From Pseudomonas sp. SJZ079 (GTDB lineage Bacteria; Pseudomonadota; Gammaproteobacteria; Pseudomonadales; Pseudomonadaceae): 64,000 bases of DNA. The notes below the pieces were generated by a model. It worked only from the letters and a program-made list of their open reading frames with translations, was not told the origin of the DNA and made no database searches. The translations under genes were made by a program, and so were the position numbers. Location: contig NZ_VIUH01000008.1 of the NCBI RefSeq assembly GCF_007993865.1, forward strand, positions 62,001-126,000. The letters run 5' to 3'. Numbering within the stretch: position 1 is the first letter of the stretch; each line of letters opens with the position of its first letter. This document shows, piece after piece, positions 36,913-50,398 of this stretch.

Positions 36913-38379
36913 TTAGCTCGGATGTTGCAGCGGGTTGTGCGCGGCGGTGCCGGCGAGCGTGGGCTGTGGTGGGCTGATAAAGGCCAGGCTGATCGCCAGC
37001 AGCGGCATGATCAGGTTGAAGAAACAGTAGGGCAGGTAGCTCCAGGTCGCCACCCCCAGCGTCGCCGCCATATAGGCGCCGCAGGTGTTCCAGGGAATCA
37101 GCACCGAGGTCAGGGTGCCGCCATCCTCCAGGGCGCGCGACAGGTTGACCGGCGCCAGGCCGCGTTTCTCATACTCGGCGCGATACATGCGGCCCGGCAG
37201 CACCAGGGCGATGTACTGGTCGGCGGTGATGATATTGGTGCCGATGGTGGTGGCAATGGTGCTGGCGATCAGGCTGCTGGTGCTTTTGACCAGGTGCAGG
37301 GCGCTCTGCAGCAGGCGTTGCAGCAGACCGAGCTTTTCCAGCACGCCGCCAAAACACATGGCGCAGATGATCAACCACACGGTGGTCAGCATGCTGCTCA
37401 TGCCGCCCTTGGACAGCAGGTCGTCCAGCGCCGGGTTGCCGCTGTTCGACTGGTAGCCGGCGAACAGCGCAGTCCACACGGTCTTCAACGGCGCCAGCAG
37501 GCCCGCGCTGGGGTCGGCCAGACGGCTCATCACCTCGGGTTGGAAGATCACCGCGAACAGCGCGCCGAGCAGGGCGCCGAGAAATACCGCAGGAAACGCC
37601 GCCCACTGGCGGATGGCCAGAAACAGCAGGAAGGCCACCGGCAACAACAGGTGCCAGCCCAGCCTGAACTGGCTTTCCAATGCGTGCAGCACCACGGCGA
37701 TGCGGTCGGTGTCGTGGTTGCCACTGGCTTGCTGACCCAGCAGGAAGAACAGCAGCAGGGCGATCAGCAGCGCCGGCACAGTGGTGCGCAGCATCAGGCG
37801 GATGTGCTCGAACAGATCGGCCCCAGCCGCGACCGGCGCCAGGTTGGTGGTGTCCGACAGCGGCGAGAGCTTGTCGCCGAAGTAGGCGCCGGAAATGATC
37901 GCCCCGGCGGTGATCGCCGGGTCCAGGCCCAGCCCGGAGGCCACGCCCATCAGGCCGATACCGAGGGTGCCGGCGACCGTCCAGGAACTGCCGATCGACA
38001 GCGCGGTGAGGGCGCAGATCAGGCAGCTGGTGACATAGAAGTACTCGGTGGAGATCAGCTTGAGGCCGAACCAGATCATGGTCGGTACGGTGCCGGCGAG
38101 AATCCAGGTACCGATCAGCGCGCCGACCGCGAGCAGAATCAGGTTGGCCTTCATCGCCATATGAATGCCGGCGAGTATGCCTTCTTCTATCTGCGCCCAG
38201 CGCAGGCCATTCTTCAGGCCCACCAGGCCGGCGACGAAGGCGGCGCTCATCAGTGCGATCTGGTTCGGTCCGCTGGAGGAACTGTCGCCATACAGGTAAA
38301 CCGAGAGACTCAGCAGCAGTACCAGCACGCCAATCGGCAGCAAGGCATCGAGCAGGGAAGGGGAGCGTGTTGCGGTCAT
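36913..38379 (-). CDS. nhaC: Na+/H+ antiporter NhaC family
   Basis: 488-residue inner-membrane antiporter with about 11-12 helices. NhaC hallmarks are visible: GTWILAGTVPTMIWFGLKLIS, SIGSSWTVAGTLGIGLMGVASGLG, GAIISGAYFGDKLSPLSDTTNLAPV and LIPWNTCGAYMAATLGV. The ATG at 38379 (MTATRSPS) is chosen over a TTG at 38400. Its ribosome-binding site is poor (ACGGACAG), and the start codon lies only 10 nt beyond the U-run of the valS terminator, so its promoter must lie upstream of, or within, that hairpin. Confidence 0.92.
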   Translation of the reverse strand: MTATRSPSLLDALLPIGVLVLLLSLSVYLYGDSSSSGPNQIALMSAAFVAGLVGLKNGLRWAQIEEGILAGIHMAMKANLILLAVGALIGTWILAGTVPTMIWFGLKLISTEYFYVTSCLICALTALSIGSSWTVAGTLGIGLMGVASGLGLDPAITAGAIISGAYFGDKLSPLSDTTNLAPVAAGADLFEHIRLMLRTTVPALLIALLLFFLLGQQASGNHDTDRIAVVLHALESQFRLGWHLLLPVAFLLFLAIRQWAAFPAVFLGALLGALFAVIFQPEVMSRLADPSAGLLAPLKTVWTALFAGYQSNSGNPALDDLLSKGGMSSMLTTVWLIICAMCFGGVLEKLGLLQRLLQSALHLVKSTSSLIASTIATTIGTNIITADQYIALVLPGRMYRAEYEKRGLAPVNLSRALEDGGTLTSVLIPWNTCGAYMAATLGVATWSYLPYCFFNLIMPLLAISLAFISPPQPTLAGTAAHNPLQHPS

Positions 38380-38388
38380 TTGATCTGT

Positions 38389-38433
38389 CCGTAAAAACAA
38401 CGGGGCCCGCGACTGAACAAGTCGCGGGCCCCG
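38389..38433 (-). terminator. Strong intrinsic terminator of valS
   Basis: A perfect 14-bp GC-rich stem, CGGGGCCCGCGACT (38401-38414) with AGTCGCGGGCCCCG (38420-38433), has a 5-nt loop. On the minus strand it is followed by TTGTTTTT. It begins 19 nt after the valS stop and ends 10 nt before the nhaC ATG, so any valS read-through would feed directly into nhaC. Confidence 0.92.
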
Positions 38434-38451
38434 TGTAGAGCTGCTTGAAGG

Positions 38452-41319
<2,868 letters not shown>

Positions 41320-41465
41320 GCGCGGCGGGACCCTTTTGACGGCTAATTAGAAAAGCCGACAAGTATAACGGCGAAGGTGCGCGGGACGTAAGGTCGTTTA
41401 TCTGGCTGTGGCCATGGCCGCGCTAGGGCTGCGCAGCACAAGAGTGGCCAAGTTCGCGTCGCGGT

Positions 41466-41900
41466 TCAGGAGCGACGCGGCGGCAATAGGCGCAGCAGGC
41501 GGGCCTCGAGGCGGCGTTTCAGTTCGGCTTCGATCTGCGGCACGAAGTCATCGATCACGTCTTGGAGGATAAGCGCGGCGGCGGCGCGCAGCTCATTGTC
41601 CAGGCGATTCAGCTCGGCGCTGCTGTTACGGCTCACGGCTTGCGCCAAGGTGCTGCGCAGTGCCTCGCTGGGCGCTGGCTGGGGCATGGGTTGCGGTGCA
41701 GTGGATGTGCCTGCGTTTTCGACCTGGGCCGTGAAGTCAGGCGCTGGGCTGACAACATCGGATAACAGAGGGATGGTGTCCGGATCGAGCGAGTCGGTCA
41801 GCAGCGGCGGTTCCAGGTTTTCATCGCCCAGCAGCTCGCGGATCGACTCGAGGTCGTCCAGTAGGTGGGCAGGTTTTTTCGGCGGTATAGGGTTGTTCAT
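41466..41900 (-). CDS. Conserved hypothetical between holC and valS
   Basis: 144 residues with no signal peptide or membrane helix. The N-terminal half is acidic and Pro-rich (MNNPIPPKKPAHLLDDLESIRELLGDE, then a disordered-looking stretch), and the C-terminal half is helical and Ala/Arg-rich (LRAAAALILQDVIDDFVPQIEAELKRRLEARLLRLLPP). P. aeruginosa has an uncharacterised protein in the same place between the polymerase chi subunit and ValS. The acidic tail plus amphipathic helix suggests a protein-binding accessory factor, but the function is unknown. A repeat element separates it from holC. Confidence 0.78.
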   Translation of the reverse strand: MNNPIPPKKPAHLLDDLESIRELLGDENLEPPLLTDSLDPDTIPLLSDVVSPAPDFTAQVENAGTSTAPQPMPQPAPSEALRSTLAQAVSRNSSAELNRLDNELRAAAALILQDVIDDFVPQIEAELKRRLEARLLRLLPPRRS

Positions 41901-41914
41901 GGTGGTTGCCAGTG

Positions 41915-42066
41915 GCCTGTACGGCTAGTTGGTTAACTCAAGTTCGGATGGTTGAGGTTCCGAGATCAGGCGCTGCGACGAGTCATAGCGGGCTATGGCG
42001 AGGAGTGGCAAGGCAGTATCGGGGCCTCAAACGCCGAAGTTGACTAATTGAACTAGCCACACGGGC
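41915..42066. repeat. Intergenic repeat, copy B (152 bp, both ends present)
   Basis: The left end GCCTGTACGGCTAGTTGG and the right end, read on the other strand, GCCCGTGTGGCTAGTTCA form imperfect terminal inverted repeats. A related shorter copy is at 33831-33927. It is non-coding and lies between holC and the conserved hypothetical gene, two codirectional genes, ending 2 nt before the holC stop codon. It may be a MITE-like element or another dispersed chromosomal repeat. Confidence 0.68.
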
Positions 42067-42068
42067 CG

Positions 42069-42488
42069 CTAAAGTTCGACTCGTTGCGGATCATAGCCGC
42101 GCTGGCGGTAGTTACGAAAATTCTCTCGGCAGGCGGTCAACAGCTCGGGTTGTTGATTGACGATCTCGATCACTCGGCTGAAGCGTTCGACAAAGGGCGA
42201 GATCGTCGTGTTGAGGTTGATCAGCACGCCTTGCTGGGCGCTTGGCTCATCATCCAGGCCAATCACCACAGGGGCCTGCGGATCATCCTGGTGCAGATTG
42301 TGCGGTATGAAACTCTCGGCCTTGAAGCGCCAGAGCTGCTCGTCCAGTGTGCGACATTGTTCGGCATCGCTGCCGCGCAGAAACACCGGCAGACCATGGC
42401 GCCAGGCTTTCATCGCCAGCTGACAGGCCGCGCGCAGGCGGTCGGTCGGCGTGGCGGATGATAAAACGTAAAACTCTATTCTGGGCAT
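42069..42488 (-). CDS. holC: DNA polymerase III chi subunit HolC
   Basis: 139-residue clamp-loader accessory subunit that links the clamp loader to single-stranded-DNA-binding protein. The sequence has the family features RIEFYVLSSATPTDRLRAACQLAMKAWRHGLPVFL, LDEQLWRFKAESFIPHNL and the late INLNTTISPFVERFSRVIEIV. It sits in its usual place downstream of pepA on the same strand, 82 bp from it. Normal length. A dispersed repeat begins 2 nt after the stop codon. Confidence 0.93.
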   Translation of the reverse strand: MPRIEFYVLSSATPTDRLRAACQLAMKAWRHGLPVFLRGSDAEQCRTLDEQLWRFKAESFIPHNLHQDDPQAPVVIGLDDEPSAQQGVLINLNTTISPFVERFSRVIEIVNQQPELLTACRENFRNYRQRGYDPQRVEL

Positions 42489-42570
42489 GGCGGTTTCATC
42501 GGGTTTCTCTGTGTGGGAATGGCCTGGTGCGCGCGAATCGCGACCAGGCTGCGTCCCCGCAGTGTCGGGC

Positions 42571-44109
<1,539 letters not shown>

Positions 44110-44204
44110 TTATTTGTTCATTGGTTCGTTGTTACGCGAACCGGCAAGCAGTGTGGCTAGTTTGATCGTAGCCGCCTGAGCCTGACAACCCTGGAGTGTC
44201 TGGT

Positions 44205-45326
44205 TTGATCGTCTTCCGTTATATGTCTCGTGAAGTATTGGTGACCATGAGTGCGGTAAGCGCCGTGCTCTTGGTGATCATTATGAGTGGCCGGTTCATC
44301 AAGTACCTGGCGCAGGCAGCGCAAGGGCTGTTGGACCCGGGTGTATTGTTCATGATCATGGGCGTTCGTCTGCCAGGCTTCCTGCAGCTAATTCTGCCCT
44401 TGGGGTTGTTCCTCGGCATTCTGCTGGCATACGGACGGCTCTACCTCGACAGCGAGATGACCGTGCTGTCGGCCACGGGCGTGAGCCCGCAGCGCTTGCT
44501 GGTCTATACCCTGGCGCCAGCGACCCTGGTGGCCCTGTTGGTGGCTTGGTTGAGTCTGAGTCTGGCGCCGCAGGGGGTCACCGAACAGATGCGCATCCTC
44601 AATGAACAGGATGCGCTGACCGAACTCGATACCCTGGTGCCAGGGCGTTTCCAGTCCATGAAAGATGGTTCGCGGGTGACCTATACCCAGCAGCTGTCGA
44701 AAGAGCGTGACGAGCTGACTGGGGTCTTTATCTCCGAGAAGCGATTTTCCCGCCAAGGTGGCAAGGAGCGCGGTATCACCGTGCTGGTAGCGGACAGCGG
44801 GCGTCAGGAAATCCAGGCCGATGGCAGTCGTTACCTGATTCTGCAGAATGGCTATCGCTACGACGGCAATCCGGGGCAGGCGGATTACCGTGCGATTAAA
44901 TACGACACCTATGGCGTGTTGCTGCCCAAACCGACGGTCAGTGACGAGATCAGCGAGCGTGAAGCCGTGCCGACTCGTGAGTTGGTCGGCAGCGACAATC
45001 CGCGTTTCCAGTCAGAGCTGCAGTGGCGGTTGTCGCTGCCGTTGCTGGTGTTCGTCGTGACCCTGATGGCGGTACCCCTGTCACGGGTCAACCCACGACA
45101 AGGACGTTTTCTCAAGCTGTTGCCGGCGATTCTCTTGTACATGGTCTACCTGTCGCTGCTGATTGCCGCGCGTGGTGCGCTGGATAAAGGAAAAATTCCC
45201 CTGCAGTTGGGGTTGTGGTGGGTGCACGGGTTGTTCGCGTTGATCGGTCTTGGCTTGCTCTATTGGGAGCCGCTACGACTGAAGTGGGCAGGGCGTCGTG
45301 CTGCACAGGAGGTGGCTCGTGGTTAG
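44205..45326 (+). CDS. lptF: LPS export permease LptF
   Basis: Inner-membrane subunit of the LptB2FGC ABC transporter that extracts lipopolysaccharide for transfer to the outer membrane. The 373 residues comprise three N-terminal helices, a periplasmic beta-jellyroll (about 125-260) and three C-terminal helices, the standard LptF/G layout. The TTG at 44205 (MIVFRYMSREVL) fits the conserved N-terminus and has GGAG eight bases upstream. An in-frame GTG three codons earlier is less likely. It overlaps lptG by 8 nt. Confidence 0.93.
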   Translation: MIVFRYMSREVLVTMSAVSAVLLVIIMSGRFIKYLAQAAQGLLDPGVLFMIMGVRLPGFLQLILPLGLFLGILLAYGRLYLDSEMTVLSATGVSPQRLLVYTLAPATLVALLVAWLSLSLAPQGVTEQMRILNEQDALTELDTLVPGRFQSMKDGSRVTYTQQLSKERDELTGVFISEKRFSRQGGKERGITVLVADSGRQEIQADGSRYLILQNGYRYDGNPGQADYRAIKYDTYGVLLPKPTVSDEISEREAVPTRELVGSDNPRFQSELQWRLSLPLLVFVVTLMAVPLSRVNPRQGRFLKLLPAILLYMVYLSLLIAARGALDKGKIPLQLGLWWVHGLFALIGLGLLYWEPLRLKWAGRRAAQEVARG

Positions 45327-46380
45327 GTTGGACCGTTACATCGGAGCCCAGGTGATTGTTGCGATTCTCGGGGTGTTGGGGGTTATCGTCGGCTTGGCCC
45401 TGCTGTTTGCTTTTATCGATGAGCTGGCGGATGTCGAGGGCAATTACGGCTTGCAGCAGGCTGCCTGGTACGTGCTTTTGACCTTGCCGCGACGGGTCTA
45501 CGAGATGTTGCCGATGGCGGCCTTGATCGGCTGTTTGATCGGTTTGGGTGGCTTGGCCAGCAGTAGCGAGCTGACGGTCATGCGCGCCGCTGGTGTGTCG
45601 ATCGGGCGGATCGTTTGGGCGGTGATGAAGCCAATGCTGGTGCTGGTGTTGGCTGGCATCCTGATTGGTGAATACCTGGCGCCCTGGAGCGAAAATCTAG
45701 CCCAGTCCAACCGTGCCATGGCGCAAGGCGGTGGTGAGGCGCAGAGCGCCAAGCGCGGGTTGTGGCATCGTCAGGGGGATGAGTTCGTACATATCAACGC
45801 AGTGCAACCTAACGGTGTGCTGTACGGTGTGACGCGTTATCGCTTCGATGATCAGCGCCGCCTGCAGTCTTCCAGCTTCGCGCGGCGCGCCTTGTATCAG
45901 GGTGATCACTGGCAGCTGGAAAATGTTGCAACCACTAACTTCCTGGGTCGCAGTACTGAGGTAGTCAAGGCAGTCAGTGAGCGTTGGGAGGTCGAGTTGA
46001 ACCCGCAACTGCTCGGCACCGTGGTGTTGGAGCCGGATGCGTTGTCGGTCACCGGGCTTTGGCGCTATATCCACTATCTGGCGGAGCAGGGCTTGAATAA
46101 CGGTCAGTATTGGCTGGCATTCTGGACCAAGGTGCTGCAGCCCGTGGTGACTGCGGCGCTGGTGCTGATGGCGATTTCCTTTATCTTCGGGCCGCTGCGT
46201 TCGGTGACGCTTGGGCAGCGTGTGTTCACTGGGGTGTTGGTGGGCTTCGTGTTCAGTATTGCCCAGGATCTGCTCGGGCCATCCAGCCTGGTGTTCGGCT
46301 TCTCGCCGCTGCTCGCCGTGCTGATTCCTGCGGCTATTTGTGCGTTAGCGGGCGTAGGGTTGTTACGTCGCGCGGGGTAA
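45319..46380 (+). CDS. lptG: LPS export permease LptG
   Basis: Partner of LptF, 353 residues, with the same helix-jellyroll-helix architecture (helices near 8-35, 55-80 and 95-120, a periplasmic domain about 130-255, then three helices). The GTG at 45319 (MVRLDRYIGAQV) has a perfect AGGAGG six bases upstream and overlaps the end of lptF, giving translational coupling. A GCCGGC stem follows the stop. Motifs and length are normal. Confidence 0.94.
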   Translation: MVRLDRYIGAQVIVAILGVLGVIVGLALLFAFIDELADVEGNYGLQQAAWYVLLTLPRRVYEMLPMAALIGCLIGLGGLASSSELTVMRAAGVSIGRIVWAVMKPMLVLVLAGILIGEYLAPWSENLAQSNRAMAQGGGEAQSAKRGLWHRQGDEFVHINAVQPNGVLYGVTRYRFDDQRRLQSSSFARRALYQGDHWQLENVATTNFLGRSTEVVKAVSERWEVELNPQLLGTVVLEPDALSVTGLWRYIHYLAEQGLNNGQYWLAFWTKVLQPVVTAALVLMAISFIFGPLRSVTLGQRVFTGVLVGFVFSIAQDLLGPSSLVFGFSPLLAVLIPAAICALAGVGLLRRAG

Positions 46381-46398
46381 GCGGGAAGGTGTTTGAGG

Positions 46399-46427
46399 GG
46401 GCCGGCTAACTGCCGGCTCTTTCGTTT
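46399..46427 (+). terminator. Probable intrinsic terminator of lptFG
   Basis: GGGCCGGC (46399-46406) pairs with GCCGGCTC (46412-46419), 8 bp with one G-U pair and a TAACT loop, followed by TTTCGTTT. It lies 19 nt after the lptG stop, facing the convergent RDD gene. Confidence 0.55.
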
Positions 46428-46432
46428 GCGGG

Positions 46433-46927
46433 TTATTTTTTGTGAGTGTGCTTGGGTAGCTGCACGGTGCGGCTGTCGGAATAAATGTCGTGCCAGCTGC
46501 GGCTTTCCTTATCCCAAAGCACCCAGAGAAAGCCCAGGCCTAGCAGCAGCCAGGAAGCCATGGCAACTACGAAGCGCAGGAGTGCTTGCCATAGGCTGAT
46601 GGCGGTGCCATCGGTATTCTGGATGCGTACGCCCCAGACCTGCATGCCTAGCGTCTGGCCGTTATGCGTCCAGAATTTGCTGAAGAAGCCGAATAGGCTG
46701 AGCAGCAACAGGCTGGATAGGAGGGGGTCGCCATCCAGTGCGCCGGAATCCGACAGTTGCTTGAGCTGCGCTTCGCCGTAAAAACCCATGAGGGCCAGCT
46801 TATAGCTGAAGGTCACGACAATGAGCAGGGCCAGGCAGAGTAATAAATCGTAGAACATGGCGGCAAGCCGGCGGGGCAGGCCTGCTGCAGGAAAGTCACC
46901 CTGGGGACGCAGTAGATGTTTCGGCAT
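46433..46927 (-). CDS. RDD-family membrane protein
   Basis: 164-residue inner-membrane protein with the RDD-domain pattern: PRRLAAMFYDLLLCLALLIVVTFSY (first helix with Arg and Asp), a second helix near 75-95 and the conserved TLGMQVWGVRIQNTDG, ending WDKESRSWHDIYSDSRTV. The role of RDD proteins is largely unknown, and a transport-like function has been proposed. I prefer the ATG at 46927 (MPKHLLRPQGDFPAAG) because that motif usually begins these proteins; ATGs at 46954 and 46981 are alternatives. Confidence 0.85.
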   Translation of the reverse strand: MPKHLLRPQGDFPAAGLPRRLAAMFYDLLLCLALLIVVTFSYKLALMGFYGEAQLKQLSDSGALDGDPLLSSLLLLSLFGFFSKFWTHNGQTLGMQVWGVRIQNTDGTAISLWQALLRFVVAMASWLLLGLGFLWVLWDKESRSWHDIYSDSRTVQLPKHTHKK

Positions 46928-46991
46928 GGCGGGCTCGATAGCGGTAAGGCTCATAAGGCTTGTGGCTGCGAGTAGCGGCAATCATAGGCAT

Positions 46992-47025
46992 AAAAAAACC
47001 CCTGATGTCGCCATCAGGGGTTTTT
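46992..47025 (-). terminator. Intrinsic terminator of the cold-shock gene
   Basis: The stem AAAAACCCCTGATG (46994-47007) pairs perfectly with CATCAGGGGTTTTT (47012-47025) around TCGC. On the minus strand a T-run follows, 13 nt after the cold-shock gene stop. It is symmetrical enough to work in both directions. Confidence 0.9.
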
Positions 47026-47037
47026 CAGGGAAGCGGC

Positions 47038-47250
47038 TTATTCCTGGACTTGAACCTGGTCAGCCTGCATGCCTTTTTGACCTTGCACAGCTACGAAGCT
47101 GACTTTCTGGCCTTCTTTCAGGCTCTTGAAGCCGTTGCCTTCGATTGCGCGGAAGTGCACGAACAGATCCGGACCGCTTTCGGGAGTGATAAAACCAAAA
47201 CCTTTCTCGTCGTTAAACCACTTGACGGTACCGTTCTGACGATTCGACAT
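47038..47250 (-). CDS. Cold-shock domain protein
   Basis: 70-residue single-domain CspA-family protein that binds single-stranded RNA and DNA and melts RNA structure. RNP1 is KGFGFI (about 16-21) and RNP2 is LFVHF (about 29-33); both RNA-binding motifs are intact. The opening [22 protein letters not shown] is standard. The gene is followed by a strong terminator and preceded by about 336 bp with no gene, which may include a long leader like those of other csp genes. Whether it is cold-induced cannot be told. Confidence 0.94.
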   Translation of the reverse strand: MSNRQNGTVKWFNDEKGFGFITPESGPDLFVHFRAIEGNGFKSLKEGQKVSFVAVQGQKGMQADQVQVQE

Positions 47251-47586
47251 GTCTTATTTCCTTGAAACTATAGTTAATGACAGCCTCTAAAAAGTAGAGG
47301 ACTGAGACTGGTTGCAAAGAGTAATAGAAGTCGAGCGGGATGTAGCGGATCTGAAGGATCTACTGCACCAGGTCACGATTCAAAGCGACCCATGCAAACA
47401 CAGTTCAATTACTCTACGCTAACTCCCAGGCAAATGCCAACCCCCGTACCGCGCTAGTGAAGCGCCTGATACCGGCTGTTTAATGGGCTGTAGTGCAGGT
47501 TTGAATCTGTGCTTGATCGTGCAGTAGCTGCAGCTTAAGCGGGTATTGCGCGTTGCTTGGTGTGAGCCAAACAACTGAAAGGATTA
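47251..47586 (-). other. Non-coding region upstream of the cold-shock gene
   Basis: 336 bp between the cold-shock gene and tRNA-Leu on the same strand. A hairpin CCTCTA...TAGAGG lies about 36-52 bp upstream of the csp start, which would fall in its leader if transcription begins further up. I see no canonical cold-box and no clear promoter or small-RNA gene. Confidence 0.4.
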
Positions 47587-47671
47587 TGGTGCCCCGGGGG
47601 AGACTCGAACTCCCACTTCTTTCGAAAACGGATTTTGAATCCGCCGCGTCTACCGGTTCCGCCACCGGGGC
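47587..47671 (-). tRNA. tRNA-Leu (anticodon CAA)
   Basis: The minus strand reads GCCCCGGTGGCGGAACCGGTAG..., ending GGGGCACCA. Acceptor ends pair GCCCCGG with CCGGGGC. The D-loop has GGTAGACGC, the anticodon loop TTCAAAA gives CAA (reads UUG), there is a long variable arm typical of Leu tRNA, and the T arm is GGAGTTCGAGTCTCC. CCA is encoded. The 85 nt span the full tRNA. No integrase or attachment duplication is seen next to it. Confidence 0.97.
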
Positions 47672-47684
47672 ACAATGGCGGCGA

Positions 47685-47713
47685 AGTATAGGGAGGCCTT
47701 TGTCCTTGGTCAA
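47685..47713 (-). promoter_or_regulatory. Sigma-70 promoter of tRNA-Leu
   Basis: On the minus strand TTGACC, 17 bp, then TATACT, very close to consensus. The tRNA 5' end lies 14 nt downstream of the -10, and the spacer to it is GC-rich (TCGCCGCC), the kind of discriminator found in growth-rate-controlled stable-RNA promoters. Confidence 0.85.
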
Positions 47714-47784
47714 TCCACTTTCGTGGTCAAAATCAGCTATTTCCGGTAAGCTTTTGCGCCCTGCTATATGACCTCCCTCATCCC

Positions 47785-49964
<2,180 letters not shown>

Positions 49965-50003
49965 TAAATCAACGTTTTAAGACCTGTCTAACTGGAGTGT
50001 TAA

Positions 50004-50336
50004 ATGAGCTTTTTGATTCCCGCCGCTTACGCCGAAACCGCTCCCGCCGCTGGCCCTGTCGGTAGTGGCTTCGAGTGGGTGTTTCTGGTTGGCTTTCTGG
50101 TCATTTTCTACCTGATGATCTGGCGCCCGCAGGCCAAGCGTGCCAAAGAGCACAAGAACCTGATCGGCAACCTGCAGAAGGGTGAAGAGGTGGTGACCAC
50201 GGGTGGTATCGCCGGCAAAGTGATCAAGGTTTCCGATGACTTCGTGGTGATCGAAGTATCCGATACCGTTGAGTTGAAAATTCAGAAAGTGGCCATCGCT
50301 GCCACCCTGCCGAAGGGCACGCTGAAAGCCATCTAA
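50004..50336 (+). CDS. yajC: Preprotein translocase subunit YajC
   Basis: 110-residue single-pass membrane protein associated with SecDF and the YidC/SecYEG holo-translocon. The membrane helix is WVFLVGFLVIFYLMIWRPQ (about 25-43), followed by the conserved RPQAKRAKEHKNLIGNLQKGEEVVTTGGIAGKV. It is the first Sec gene after tgt. A perfect 8-bp CGGGGCGC hairpin without a U-run lies between it and secD, possibly an mRNA-stability element. Confidence 0.95.
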   Translation: MSFLIPAAYAETAPAAGPVGSGFEWVFLVGFLVIFYLMIWRPQAKRAKEHKNLIGNLQKGEEVVTTGGIAGKVIKVSDDFVVIEVSDTVELKIQKVAIAATLPKGTLKAI

Positions 50337-50358
50337 GTTTCACACCTTTACCATTCGA

Positions 50359-50379
50359 CGGGGCGCTTCATGCGCCCCG
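50359..50379 (+). promoter_or_regulatory. Hairpin between yajC and secD
   Basis: CGGGGCGC and GCGCCCCG form a perfect 8-bp stem around TTCAT, 20 nt before secD. There is no T-run, so it is an unlikely terminator; it may modulate relative expression inside the operon. Confidence 0.45.
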
Positions 50380-50398
50380 CGTCATAACGGGCGGCGTC

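Noticed and set aside
47587..47671. tRNA-Leu as an integration site for a genomic island
   Set aside because: No integrase gene, no duplicated tRNA end and no foreign-looking block lies on either side; queA and the csp gene are ordinary chromosomal neighbours.
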